From contig NZ_CP047242.1 of the NCBI RefSeq assembly GCF_009856605.1, forward strand, positions 124,001 through 188,000: 64,000 nucleotides of DNA, given 5' to 3'. The stretch is from Trichormus variabilis 0441. Lineage in GTDB: Bacteria > Cyanobacteriota > Cyanobacteriia > Cyanobacteriales > Nostocaceae. The number at the start of each line of letters is the position of its first letter. The first letter of the stretch is position 1. A program made the translations under genes and the position numbers. The notes under the pieces were generated by a model that was not told the DNA's origin, ran no database searches, and saw only the letters and a list, made by a program, of their open reading frames with translations. Shown here piece after piece: positions 38,002 through 46,389 of the stretch.

Positions 38002-40071
38002 GTTTCTATTAACACAAATCCCTATCAGGGATTGAAAGTCTCTGCGGCAAACAGTGCCTATGCTGCGGGCGGGGTTTCTATTAACACAAATCCCTATCAG
38101 GGATTGAAAGTATATATTTCTCTATCGCAGACAATCTTCTGTTAATGCGTTTCTATTAACACAAATCCCTATCAGGGATTGAAAGATTCCTATCGTGATT
38201 GAACTGACTATCAACGTGAGGACTGGTTTCTATTAACACAAATCCCTATCAGGGATTGAAAGCCTAACTTACAACGCCCCACTAATTCACAATATTTGGT
38301 TTCTATTAACACAAATCCCTATCAGGGATTGAAAGGATAGAGATGATTGGTCGAGGGGAAATATCTCTGGCCAAGTTTCTATTAACACAAATCCCTATCA
38401 GGGATTGAAAGCACTTTAGACGAAACTAAAATATATAGCGATTGTACAAGTCAAGGTTTCTATTAACACAAATCCCTATCAGGGATTGAAAGCTAAAACA
38501 GTTCCCTCAAGAGTGTTCCCAATCAATGTTTCTATTAACACAAATCCCTATCAGGGATTGAAAGTTAATTTTGATGTTCCTTGGACGTGGTTTTAATTCG
38601 GGTTTCTATTAACACAAATCCCTATCAGGGATTGAAAGCTTGCATTTTGATAAAAAAGATAAGTAGAGTAAGTTTCTATTAACACAAATCCCTATCAGGG
38701 ATTGAAAGAGGAACAATTGTTCCTTAAGCCTATGCCCTCAGTTGTTTCTATTAACACAAATCCCTATCAGGGATTGAAAGGGCAGATAGTGGATGGGGCG
38801 GTAGATGTTCGGCAAGTTTCTATTAACACAAATCCCTATCAGGGATTGAAAGTACTCGCGATCGCTGCATCCTCAACGCCCAAAAGTTTCTATTAACACA
38901 AATCCCTATCAGGGATTGAAAGGTGGCTGGGACTAGAAGGGCTAGCCGAATCACTGGGTTTCTATTAACACAAATCCCTATCAGGGATTGAAAGTGGCAA
39001 TACACGGGAGTAGATGATACTTCTGAGGAGTTTCTATTAACACAAATCCCTATCAGGGATTGAAAGATCCAGTAGCAGTTCGCCCTCATCATTCCAGTAA
39101 GGTTTCTATTAACACAAATCCCTATCAGGGATTGAAAGCGGCGGCGCTGCGGCTGGTGGCGTACTCACAGATGTTTCTATTAACACAAATCCCTATCAGG
39201 GATTGAAAGCTTGCCATTTTGACCTTCCATATTGAACACCCCAATGTTTCTATTAACACAAATCCCTATCAGGGATTGAAAGACCTCAGTTGCTCTGTTC
39301 TTGATTCCGCACAGGTTTCTATTAACACAAATCCCTATCAGGGATTGAAAGATTTTAAAATCGGTGCAACCGGAGTTCGGCTCAAGTTTCTATTAACACA
39401 AATCCCTATCAGGGATTGAAAGGAGAGGCAGATCACCTTGTTCTATTAAGTGAGCGGTTTCTATTAACACAAATCCCTATCAGGGATTGAAAGAAAAGAT
39501 GTCGATCAAATGAAGCGGATAAATAGCCACAGTTTCTATTAACACAAATCCCTATCAGGGATTGAAAGTAAGAAGGAGAGGTGATGTTAATTCACTTAGT
39601 GGAACGTTTCTATTAACACAAATCCCTATCAGGGATTGAAAGAAAGACTTTTTAGCCGAGACGCAGGCAGGAAGAAGGTTTCTATTAACACAAATCCCTA
39701 TCAGGGATTGAAAGAGCTTCAACGGCGGCGGGACTAGCTACATTCCCGTTTCTATTAACACAAATCCCTATCAGGGATTGAAAGAAAAGAAATTTAGCGA
39801 CTTCTGCATTCTGTTCGGTTTCTATTAACACAAATCCCTATCAGGGATTGAAAGGCGTAAACTCTTCCGCCCTTAAATTGCGAGAAAAGGTTTCTATTAA
39901 CACAAATCCCTATCAGGGATTGAAAGGGAAGCGTCGCTAAAACTCAAGCTATTTTAGAAAGTTTCTATTAACACAAATCCCTATCAGGGATTGAAACGTG
40001 CTAGCCCTCTAATCTCTGGTATCCATCGCCCCAGGTTTCTATTAACACAAATCCCTATCAGGGATTGAAAC
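38002..40071 (+). CRISPR. Subtype I-D CRISPR array: 29 repeats, 28 spacers
   Basis: Repeats of 37 bp begin GTTTCTATTAACAC, have the hairpin core AATCCCTATCAGGGATT (7-bp stem) and end GAAAG. Starts run 38002, 38074, 38149, 38226 ... to 40035; start-to-start distance is 69-81 bp, so spacers are 32-44 nt. Repeats 1-27 end in G; repeats 28 (39961) and 29 (40035) end in C. Otherwise the repeats are essentially identical. Orientation follows the adjacent leader and cas2, and the predicted 8-nt tag is ATTGAAAG (ATTGAAAC for the last units). The array is long and uniform, which suggests an active locus. Spacer targets cannot be judged here. Confidence 0.97.
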
Positions 40072-40106
40072 CTAATAAAATTGTTTTTTCTAGCAAGTCG
40101 CCTGAG

Positions 40107-40443
40107 GTTTATATTATAGGGTTTTTTAGTCTGCTGAAGTAAAAATCTCTGCGTACCTCTGCGCTTTACTCCGCGCCCCTCTGCGTTTCAAAATATTATC
40201 TGTACCTCACTTAACTGGAAATCGCTATAACACAAATCTCCATAGCATTTCCTAGCTGCTGAGGTACAAATTTATCCGCGTACCCTGCGGGAAGACTTCG
40301 TCAATATCTGTGTCCATCTGCGTTTAATTATTGTCATTTGTAATTCATTAGGATAAGAAAAACTATATTAAGGATTGAAACAATAGAGTTGGGATTTGCT
40401 CCGTAGGTTGCGTTAGTTTCTATTAATACAAATCCCTATCAAG
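40107..40443 (+). CRISPR. Decayed distal end of the array
   Basis: After repeat 29 comes a 35-nt spacer-like stretch, then GTTTATATTATAGGG at 40107, which resembles a repeat start. The matching repeat end AGGATTGAAAC appears only at 40371-40381, followed by 34 nt (spacer length) and a truncated repeat GTTTCTATTAATACAAATCC... at 40416-40443. About 250 bp, including GCGTACCTCTGCG-type dispersed repeat words and a weak repeat-like CTATAACACAAATCTCC (40214-40230), seem to have split an old repeat. Confidence 0.6.
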
Positions 40444-40463
40444 GCTCTCAAATCTGTCAACAG

Positions 40464-41051
40464 CTATACCTTACTCTCTTTGTTCTCTTTCACATTATCT
40501 TGTTTGTCATCATTACCATTTTCTTGCTGTTTCTTCTCTTGCACAACCTGAGTAGCATAAACTTCTACATCTCGCTGAATAATTTCTTCCACTTGATTGG
40601 CAAAAGAACTAAATGCTTTATCGTGTGTTCCATAATTCACATAAGGGCCAGTTAATTGAAAGAATTGCCAACCTTGAGTTTTCAAAGATTCTGCCGTGCG
40701 GCGATAGTGTCGCCAGCGTTCTCCATAGTGGAAAAATTCCTCAACTGCTGCGCTAATTGCTACAATTTGGCTAAGAGAAAAAGTAGCCCAAACAAAAATT
40801 TCCCGCACCTCAGAACTGTTAATATTGAGACTTACTAAAGCAGGGAGAACCACACCCCCAATAATTGTGATCAATCGTAATCTGTAATATCTATTCCTTG
40901 ATTTACCTGCTTGTGCTTCCATCCACAGCATTTGATCTAACCAACGCGAAAACAGAAATTGTGTTTGTAATTCCGAGAGATTTAACGAATCAATTAAACT
41001 CGTAAACTTTCCCTTAAGAAATTCTTGATAATCATCCTTATTTGCCATCAT
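40464..41051 (-). CDS. SLATT / DUF4231 two-TM membrane protein
   Basis: A 195-aa protein with start ATG near 41051. It has two hydrophobic segments, ITIIGGVVLPALVSLNI and EIFVWATFSLSQIVAISAAV, separated by a short polar turn. Around them are SRWLDQMLWMEAQAGKSRNR, the typical soluble lead-in, and WRHYRRTAESLKTQGWQFFQ, the typical post-TM helix of DUF4231/SLATT proteins. The C-tail is charged and coiled-coil-like. SLATT proteins have been proposed as membrane effectors (pores) in nucleotide-triggered immunity. It lies 6 bp downstream of the SLOG gene, clearly in one operon with it, at the end of a CRISPR array. Confidence 0.85.
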   Translation of the reverse strand: MMANKDDYQEFLKGKFTSLIDSLNLSELQTQFLFSRWLDQMLWMEAQAGKSRNRYYRLRLITIIGGVVLPALVSLNINSSEVREIFVWATFSLSQIVAISAAVEEFFHYGERWRHYRRTAESLKTQGWQFFQLTGPYVNYGTHDKAFSSFANQVEEIIQRDVEVYATQVVQEKKQQENGNDDKQDNVKENKESKV

Positions 41052-41057
41052 TCACTC

Positions 41058-41795
41058 CTAATTTAAAAGTAAGTTTGTCATCGTATGGATTAATTCTTCT
41101 GGCGGTGCTTCTAAGTCAATCGTTTGTATATGACCAGATGCTACTAATTCTTTAGCTCGTTCATCAGTTGTATCTCCATTCAAAGCAGAAGCAATTTTAT
41201 CTGCCGTTCTCCCACTACCAGCAATCACTATCACTAACCGTCCAGCAATCACACTATTTAAGGCATCAATAAAGCTAATTTCACCACCATTAATGAGGAC
41301 AGTAATCGAAGGTAAGTTATTAGCTAAAAGAGTTGCTACCTTTACTATCCAGGGAGATTCATCACCCCATTGACTGCCAGGAATTAGTACAAAATGAGTA
41401 TGATGTGGCTCCAGAGGTGTAGCATCATCAGCCAGGACAATGGTTTGATTGGGTAGAATTACTTTTGCTGTGGGCGCTACACCAATTAAAGGAAACTGGC
41501 CATTGATTTGGCTACGGGCATCACCCATCAATCGCATCACTCCCGCATCCGTTCCACCATCTACTACATAAGCCCCCAAGCTTTGGGCAATTGGCGCTAG
41601 AACTTTCACAAATAGGCTTTGGATACGCAAAAAGTCAGCTTCGCTAATCTGACTAGCACCCCCTACAATGACTAAAACGGGACGGGAATTACTTAGCCCT
41701 AATTGCTCTAGCGCCTCCGGTAACTCTGCGGTTTCGGATACCGTAACTGCTGCTGCTTGGTTAGATCTGAAATTTAGCCTGAAAAAATTTACCAT
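41058..41795 (-). CDS. SLOG-superfamily (LSDAT-type) nucleotide-sensor protein
   Basis: A 245-aa soluble protein. The Rossmann-like SLOG fold is shown by VLVIVGGASQISEADF, AYVVDGGTDAGVMRLMGDAR with the GG-T-x-x-GVM loop, PLIGVAPTAKV, LEPHHTHFVLIPGSQWGDES, ITVLINGGE and RLVIVIAGSGRTAD. This pattern fits the LSDAT branch, related to the TRPM N-terminal domain, predicted to bind a nucleotide-derived signal. With the SLATT gene it makes a two-gene sensor-plus-membrane-effector module as proposed from comparative genomics (family knowledge). Activity here is inference. Confidence 0.85.
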   Translation of the reverse strand: MVNFFRLNFRSNQAAAVTVSETAELPEALEQLGLSNSRPVLVIVGGASQISEADFLRIQSLFVKVLAPIAQSLGAYVVDGGTDAGVMRLMGDARSQINGQFPLIGVAPTAKVILPNQTIVLADDATPLEPHHTHFVLIPGSQWGDESPWIVKVATLLANNLPSITVLINGGEISFIDALNSVIAGRLVIVIAGSGRTADKIASALNGDTTDERAKELVASGHIQTIDLEAPPEELIHTMTNLLLN

Positions 41796-42179
41796 TTATT
41801 CGCAGTAGAAGTTGCAACAACTTAAGTATTTTACGTAGTAATTCTCAGTTTCATGTCTAATATGCAATTCATAATCCTTATAACTTAATGTATTGAAATT
41901 GACATTAAATTCAGTTACATAGTAAAAATAACCAATTTTTCAGAGAATGAGTAGAGCTATAGCAAAAATTCTTGTAACTACTTCTGATAATAGGTTTATC
42001 TCTATTAACCAATGATTACCTACTACTATTTCCGAAGCATATACAGAAAAATCAATTACAAAAAACTATACATTAATCTAAAAAAATTACTATGTAAATT
42101 CTTGACAAAGTGTAGTGTATCGTTTTTAATTGGTAACAACTTATTCCCAGTCTTTAAGTAACATAACTTCAATTCCATA
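41796..42179. other. 384-bp divergent spacer between SLOG and tpsA
   Basis: Very AT-rich. It contains the candidate tpsA promoter (42102-42130) and must also hold the SLOG/SLATT promoter on the minus strand, for which I see no strong hexamers. No repeats or RNA genes seen. Confidence 0.5.
42102..42130 (+). promoter_or_regulatory. Candidate sigma-70 promoter for the tpsA cluster
   Basis: TTGACA (42102-42107), 17-bp spacer, TTTAAT (42125-42130): a full -35 and a 5-of-6 -10. The distance to the GTG start of tpsA is 49 bp. Confidence 0.6.
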
Positions 42180-44528
42180 GTGAATAACAGCAGGAACTTT
42201 GCTCAGTCCCAGGCTGGATTGCTCCTAGCAAAAGGAACCATCATCTCAGTGTCCGTAGTATCAATATTGACCAGTGATATTAGCTCGGCACAAATTACAC
42301 CGGATACGACTTTGGGTAATCAAAGCTCCCGTGTTACAACTGGTGTCAACATCAAAGGACATGAGACTGACTTAATTGAAGGTGGTGTCCAACGAGGAAG
42401 CAGCCTGTTTCACAGTTTTACAGAATTTAATGTCAACAACGGACAAAGAGTATATTTTGCCAACCCTACAGGCATTGCAGATATTTTTAGTCGAGTAACT
42501 GGGAGTAACGCTTCTCATATTTTGGGTACTTTGGGCGTACATGGTGCAGCTAATCTATATCTGCTCAATCCCAATGGTATTATTTTTGGGACAAATGCCC
42601 AGTTAGATATTCAAGGTTCTTTGTTTGCTACCACAGCCGACAGTTTTGAATTTCCTGATGGTAGTGAATTTAGTGCCACTAATCCCCAAGCACCACTGTT
42701 AACAATGAGTGTACCTGTAGGTGTACAGTATGGTTTACAGCAAACAGCAAGTATTACTAATCAAGGGAATTTGGTAACAGGAAAAAATTTGACGCTAAAT
42801 GCTGGAAGTTTAGATTTACAGGGCAAACTCGAAGCTGGTGGTGATATTTCCCTAAACAGTCAGCAAGGAACAATTGATATAAATGGGGAGATTATATCTA
42901 CAACTCCCAATGGAATTGCTGGAGATGTTACGATTCAAGCTGTAGGCGATATTCATATATTTAAGAACATAAAAGCCTCTAGCAACAGTGATATTATCAC
43001 TAATAATGATCAGAAAAGATATAATAATATCGCAATTAATTCTACCGGAGGTTCTATTTATTTAAATGGTTCTCAATTAAATGTTACTAACTCTGGTTCC
43101 GGCTTTGCCGGAGATATCATGATTAACGCTAATGACCAAATATCCATTCTCAATGGTAGTAAGATATCTAGTAATGGAAATATGGGACGGATATTTATTG
43201 GCGTTGGCGATAGTAATAAAATTACGCCTAAAAGAGTTAATATTGATAATTCTGGTCTGAATGTAGATAATTATTCATCTGATGGTAATACAGGAAGTAT
43301 AACTATTTACAGCTTTGAAGAAATTTCGATTAAAAATAGTTATATCTTAAGTGGCAGAGGCAGCATAGCTAGTAGCCGTAATGATGACGGCAGTGGGGCA
43401 AATGGTGGCACTGTAAGTATTGAATCACAAGGCTTAGTAAGTTTGGACAGTTTAGTAATATTAGCTGATGTTTTTTCTTCAGACCAAAATGGTACTGGAG
43501 GTGACATTAATATTTCCGCAGGCTCACTAATTATTAAGAATGGGTCTGAATTAGATACTTCCACATCTGGTAAAGGGAATGCGGGTGATGTGACTATTAC
43601 GGCTTCAGATTCTATTTTGTTAGACAATAGTAAAATTTCCAGTAGTCTTAGGAACGCAGCAACAGGTAAGGGTGGAAATATTGCAATTACAACTAATTTT
43701 TTGACTGCTGACAAAGGAACAATAGAAGCTCAGAGTCCAGGTAAGGGAGATGGTGGCAATATCAACATCACAACACTAAATTTGTGGCTTCGCCGCCAGA
43801 GTAAAATTTCCACTACAGCAGGTGCAGAAGGATCGGGTGGTAATGGAGGTAGCATCAGGATTAATGCTAAGGGTGGATTTATCGTAGCAGTACCATCAGA
43901 AGACAGTAATATCGTTGCTAATGCTTTTGGTGGTAATGGTGGCAAGATTAACATTAGTGCCAACCGTACTCTAGGATTTCAAAATCGGGGAAAGTTGAGT
44001 CCAAATGAACTAAACGCGATTATTACCAATGGCACTAGCGAAATTAGCGCCAGTTCTGATTATGGTGAAGACGGGGAGGTAGCGATTGAAACCCTGAGCA
44101 TTGACCCTACTCAGGGGCTAGTTGAATTGCCGACACAGTTAGTAGACCCTTCTCGATTAATTGCCCAAGGCTGTGGCTCTCCTAACAATAGGGTTGCTAA
44201 AGGGCAGAGTGAATTTGTGATTACTGGACGTGGGGGACTACCGCCTAGTCCTGATGATATGCTCAAGCCTGGGATTAGGTCGCCGGAATGGGTGGTAAAT
44301 AATACTAGAGATTACAGTAATAATTCTGAAAGCATAATTGAAAAAGAGATGAATTTAAAGCAATTATCGTCAAATACTTCTACTCCGTTAGTAGAAGCAG
44401 TGGGGATGGTTCACAATGCCAATGGAGATGTTGTTTTGACTACTCAACCAGCAGTCGCCACTCCACTACATTATTCGGGGTTATCTAGCCAAGTCTGTGG
44501 TCTTATTCAAGGGAATGTCAGAGAATGA
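42180..44528 (+). CDS. TpsA: two-partner-secretion exoprotein (filamentous haemagglutinin type)
   Basis: A 782-aa secreted beta-helix protein. The start is GTG 42180; no strong ribosome site is seen. An N-terminal signal (GLLLAKGTIISVSVVSILTS) precedes the TPS domain at about 40-190. Its landmarks are RGSSLFHSFTEFNVNNGQRV, FSRVTGSNASHILGTLGV and the NPNGIIFGTNAQLDI motif. A repetitive beta-helix (GGxGGxIxIxA-type strands) follows to about residue 660, with a C-terminal LIAQGCGSPNNR element seen in cyanobacterial TpsA proteins. It would be exported by the adjoining TpsB and form a fibre at the cell surface. The tpsA stop overlaps the tpsB start (ATGA). Minus-strand frames here are shadows. Confidence 0.9.
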   Translation: MNNSRNFAQSQAGLLLAKGTIISVSVVSILTSDISSAQITPDTTLGNQSSRVTTGVNIKGHETDLIEGGVQRGSSLFHSFTEFNVNNGQRVYFANPTGIADIFSRVTGSNASHILGTLGVHGAANLYLLNPNGIIFGTNAQLDIQGSLFATTADSFEFPDGSEFSATNPQAPLLTMSVPVGVQYGLQQTASITNQGNLVTGKNLTLNAGSLDLQGKLEAGGDISLNSQQGTIDINGEIISTTPNGIAGDVTIQAVGDIHIFKNIKASSNSDIITNNDQKRYNNIAINSTGGSIYLNGSQLNVTNSGSGFAGDIMINANDQISILNGSKISSNGNMGRIFIGVGDSNKITPKRVNIDNSGLNVDNYSSDGNTGSITIYSFEEISIKNSYILSGRGSIASSRNDDGSGANGGTVSIESQGLVSLDSLVILADVFSSDQNGTGGDINISAGSLIIKNGSELDTSTSGKGNAGDVTITASDSILLDNSKISSSLRNAATGKGGNIAITTNFLTADKGTIEAQSPGKGDGGNINITTLNLWLRRQSKISTTAGAEGSGGNGGSIRINAKGGFIVAVPSEDSNIVANAFGGNGGKINISANRTLGFQNRGKLSPNELNAIITNGTSEISASSDYGEDGEVAIETLSIDPTQGLVELPTQLVDPSRLIAQGCGSPNNRVAKGQSEFVITGRGGLPPSPDDMLKPGIRSPEWVVNNTRDYSNNSESIIEKEMNLKQLSSNTSTPLVEAVGMVHNANGDVVLTTQPAVATPLHYSGLSSQVCGLIQGNVRE

Positions 44529-46351
44529 ACCGCTTGCTGGATAGGCGATCGCCTAACGCATTTCCATACTATTCAGATCCACTCACAAAGCAAGCTCAAA
44601 ACCTTGTCAGGTGTGACAATCTTACAAAATCTCTTCATCGGATTCTGTTGACAAATCGCTCTCATATATTACTGTTGCTCACGGGGTTAATTCTCGGCTT
44701 TTATCCACAACGGTTGGCGGCTCAAGTAATTCCCAATGAGGTGAAACCGCCTTCAACTCAACCACTACCGGAACCAGCACCCCTACCAGCTTTACCGCCT
44801 CCAGAACAACTCCTACCCACTACACCACAGTCACCAACTCAGCCAGATGTTAATCCGCAGACATTAGCGGAAACATTGATAGTAGATCGGTTTGAGTTTG
44901 TGGGTAACACAGTTTTTAGTACCCAAGAACTAACAAATCTGACGGCTGGTTATCTCAAACGCCCCATTACCTTTAATGATTTACTGAAGATTCGTTCAGA
45001 GTTGACGAAATTATATATAGATAGAGGCTATGTCACCTCTGGGGTAATTCTTCCGCCGCAAACTGTGAAAGCGGGGGTATTAGTGATGCAGGTGGTAGAA
45101 GGAAGTTTAGAAAAAATCAATGTCACCGGTACGCGCCGCCTTAACCCCAGCTATATCCGCGATCGCCTGGCGATTGCTGCGGGTAAACCATTATCACGCG
45201 ATCGCCTACTCACAGGACTGCAACTATTACAACTCGATCCTTTAATTAAAAGCATATCTACAGATTTACAAGCCGGCATCCGTCCGGGTACGAATATTTT
45301 AGAAGTTAAAGTTACTGAAGCCGATTCTTTTAGTACTCAACTAGCGCTGGATAACCAACGTAGTCCCAGTGTGGGAAGTTTTCGGCGGCGCATTCATGTT
45401 AACGAAGCCAATTTGTTAGGGCTGGGAGATGGTTTAAATATCGGCTATACCAACACTGATGGTAGCAATGGCTTTGATGTGAGCTATAGTCTACCAGTTA
45501 ACCCGCGCAACGGTAAGCTGATTTTTAGCTATGGCAATACTCACAGTAATGTTATAGAAAATCCTTTTAACTCCTTGGATATTACATCCCAGTCCAGCTA
45601 CTACGAATTAACCTTCCATCAACCCCTGCTGCAAACTCCCAGCCAAGAATTCACTCTAGGAATTACCGCCAGCCACCAAAGAAGTCAAACATTTTTAGGT
45701 TTGGAAGATATCGGGCCGTTTCCTCTAGCGGTTGGTGCTGATGACGAAGGAAACACAAGGGTTTCAGCTATCCGATTTTTTCAGGAATGGAGTCAACGCA
45801 GTAGCCGACAAGTCATAGCCGCGCGATCGCAATTTAGTTTCGGGTTGGGTATTTTAGATGCCACAATCAATAACGATGAACCGGATAGCCGTTTTTTTAG
45901 CTGGCGTGGACAAGCTCAATGGTTGCGCCAGTTAGCGCCTGATACTTTACTGCTGCTACAAGCTGATATGCAGTTAGCAGATAGAAAATTGTTGGGAGTG
46001 GAACAATTTGGTATCGGTGGACAAACAAGTGTACGCGGATATCGTCAAGATCAGTTGTTAACAGATAATGGCGTGCAAGCAACCGTCGAACTTCGCCTAC
46101 CGATTCTCCGCATTCCTCAAGGAGTCTTGCAAATCACGCCTTTTGTAGATGTCGGTACAGGCTGGAATCATGGCGGCGCAAATGCTGATAATACTTTAGT
46201 CAGTACGGGTATGGGTTTGCAGTGGCGACAGGGTAATAATTTCAGTGCGCGTTTAGATTGGGGTATTCCTCTGACATCTGTTGATTCCCAGAGGAAAGAA
46301 ACATGGCAAGAAAACGGTTTGTATTTCTCTATTATCTATAGGCCTTTTTAG
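44525..46351 (+). CDS. TpsB: ShlB/FhaC-type outer-membrane transporter
   Basis: A 608-aa protein with an N-terminal cytosolic/signal stretch (SHILLLLTGLILGFYPQRLA), a Pro-rich linker (PPSTQPLPEPAPLPALPPPE), two POTRA domains (about 110-270: VDRFEFVGNTVFSTQELTNL, VMQVVEGSLEKINVTGTRRL) and a 16-strand barrel. The barrel carries the family motif VRGYRQDQLL near residue 500 and ends in FSIIYRPF with a terminal aromatic residue. It recognises and secretes the TpsA fibre. A real signal peptide with a long N-terminal extension is likely; the true start may be an internal one. A 4-bp overlap with tpsA couples translation. Confidence 0.92.
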   Translation: MNRLLDRRSPNAFPYYSDPLTKQAQNLVRCDNLTKSLHRILLTNRSHILLLLTGLILGFYPQRLAAQVIPNEVKPPSTQPLPEPAPLPALPPPEQLLPTTPQSPTQPDVNPQTLAETLIVDRFEFVGNTVFSTQELTNLTAGYLKRPITFNDLLKIRSELTKLYIDRGYVTSGVILPPQTVKAGVLVMQVVEGSLEKINVTGTRRLNPSYIRDRLAIAAGKPLSRDRLLTGLQLLQLDPLIKSISTDLQAGIRPGTNILEVKVTEADSFSTQLALDNQRSPSVGSFRRRIHVNEANLLGLGDGLNIGYTNTDGSNGFDVSYSLPVNPRNGKLIFSYGNTHSNVIENPFNSLDITSQSSYYELTFHQPLLQTPSQEFTLGITASHQRSQTFLGLEDIGPFPLAVGADDEGNTRVSAIRFFQEWSQRSSRQVIAARSQFSFGLGILDATINNDEPDSRFFSWRGQAQWLRQLAPDTLLLLQADMQLADRKLLGVEQFGIGGQTSVRGYRQDQLLTDNGVQATVELRLPILRIPQGVLQITPFVDVGTGWNHGGANADNTLVSTGMGLQWRQGNNFSARLDWGIPLTSVDSQRKETWQENGLYFSIIYRPF

Positions 46352-46389
46352 TTTGGGGATTGGATATGAGAGATGAGGATTGGGGAGTG

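Noticed and set aside
37765..38145. 126-codon ORF overlapping the CRISPR leader and first repeats
   Set aside because: Its C-terminal half is translated CRISPR repeat; leader sequence explains the rest.
38702..39419. ORFs on both strands within the array
   Set aside because: Repeated peptide from the CRISPR repeats (VSINTNPYQGLK-like); not genes.
43340..43963. Minus-strand ORFs in tpsA
   Set aside because: Antisense shadows of glycine- and serine-rich beta-helix repeats.
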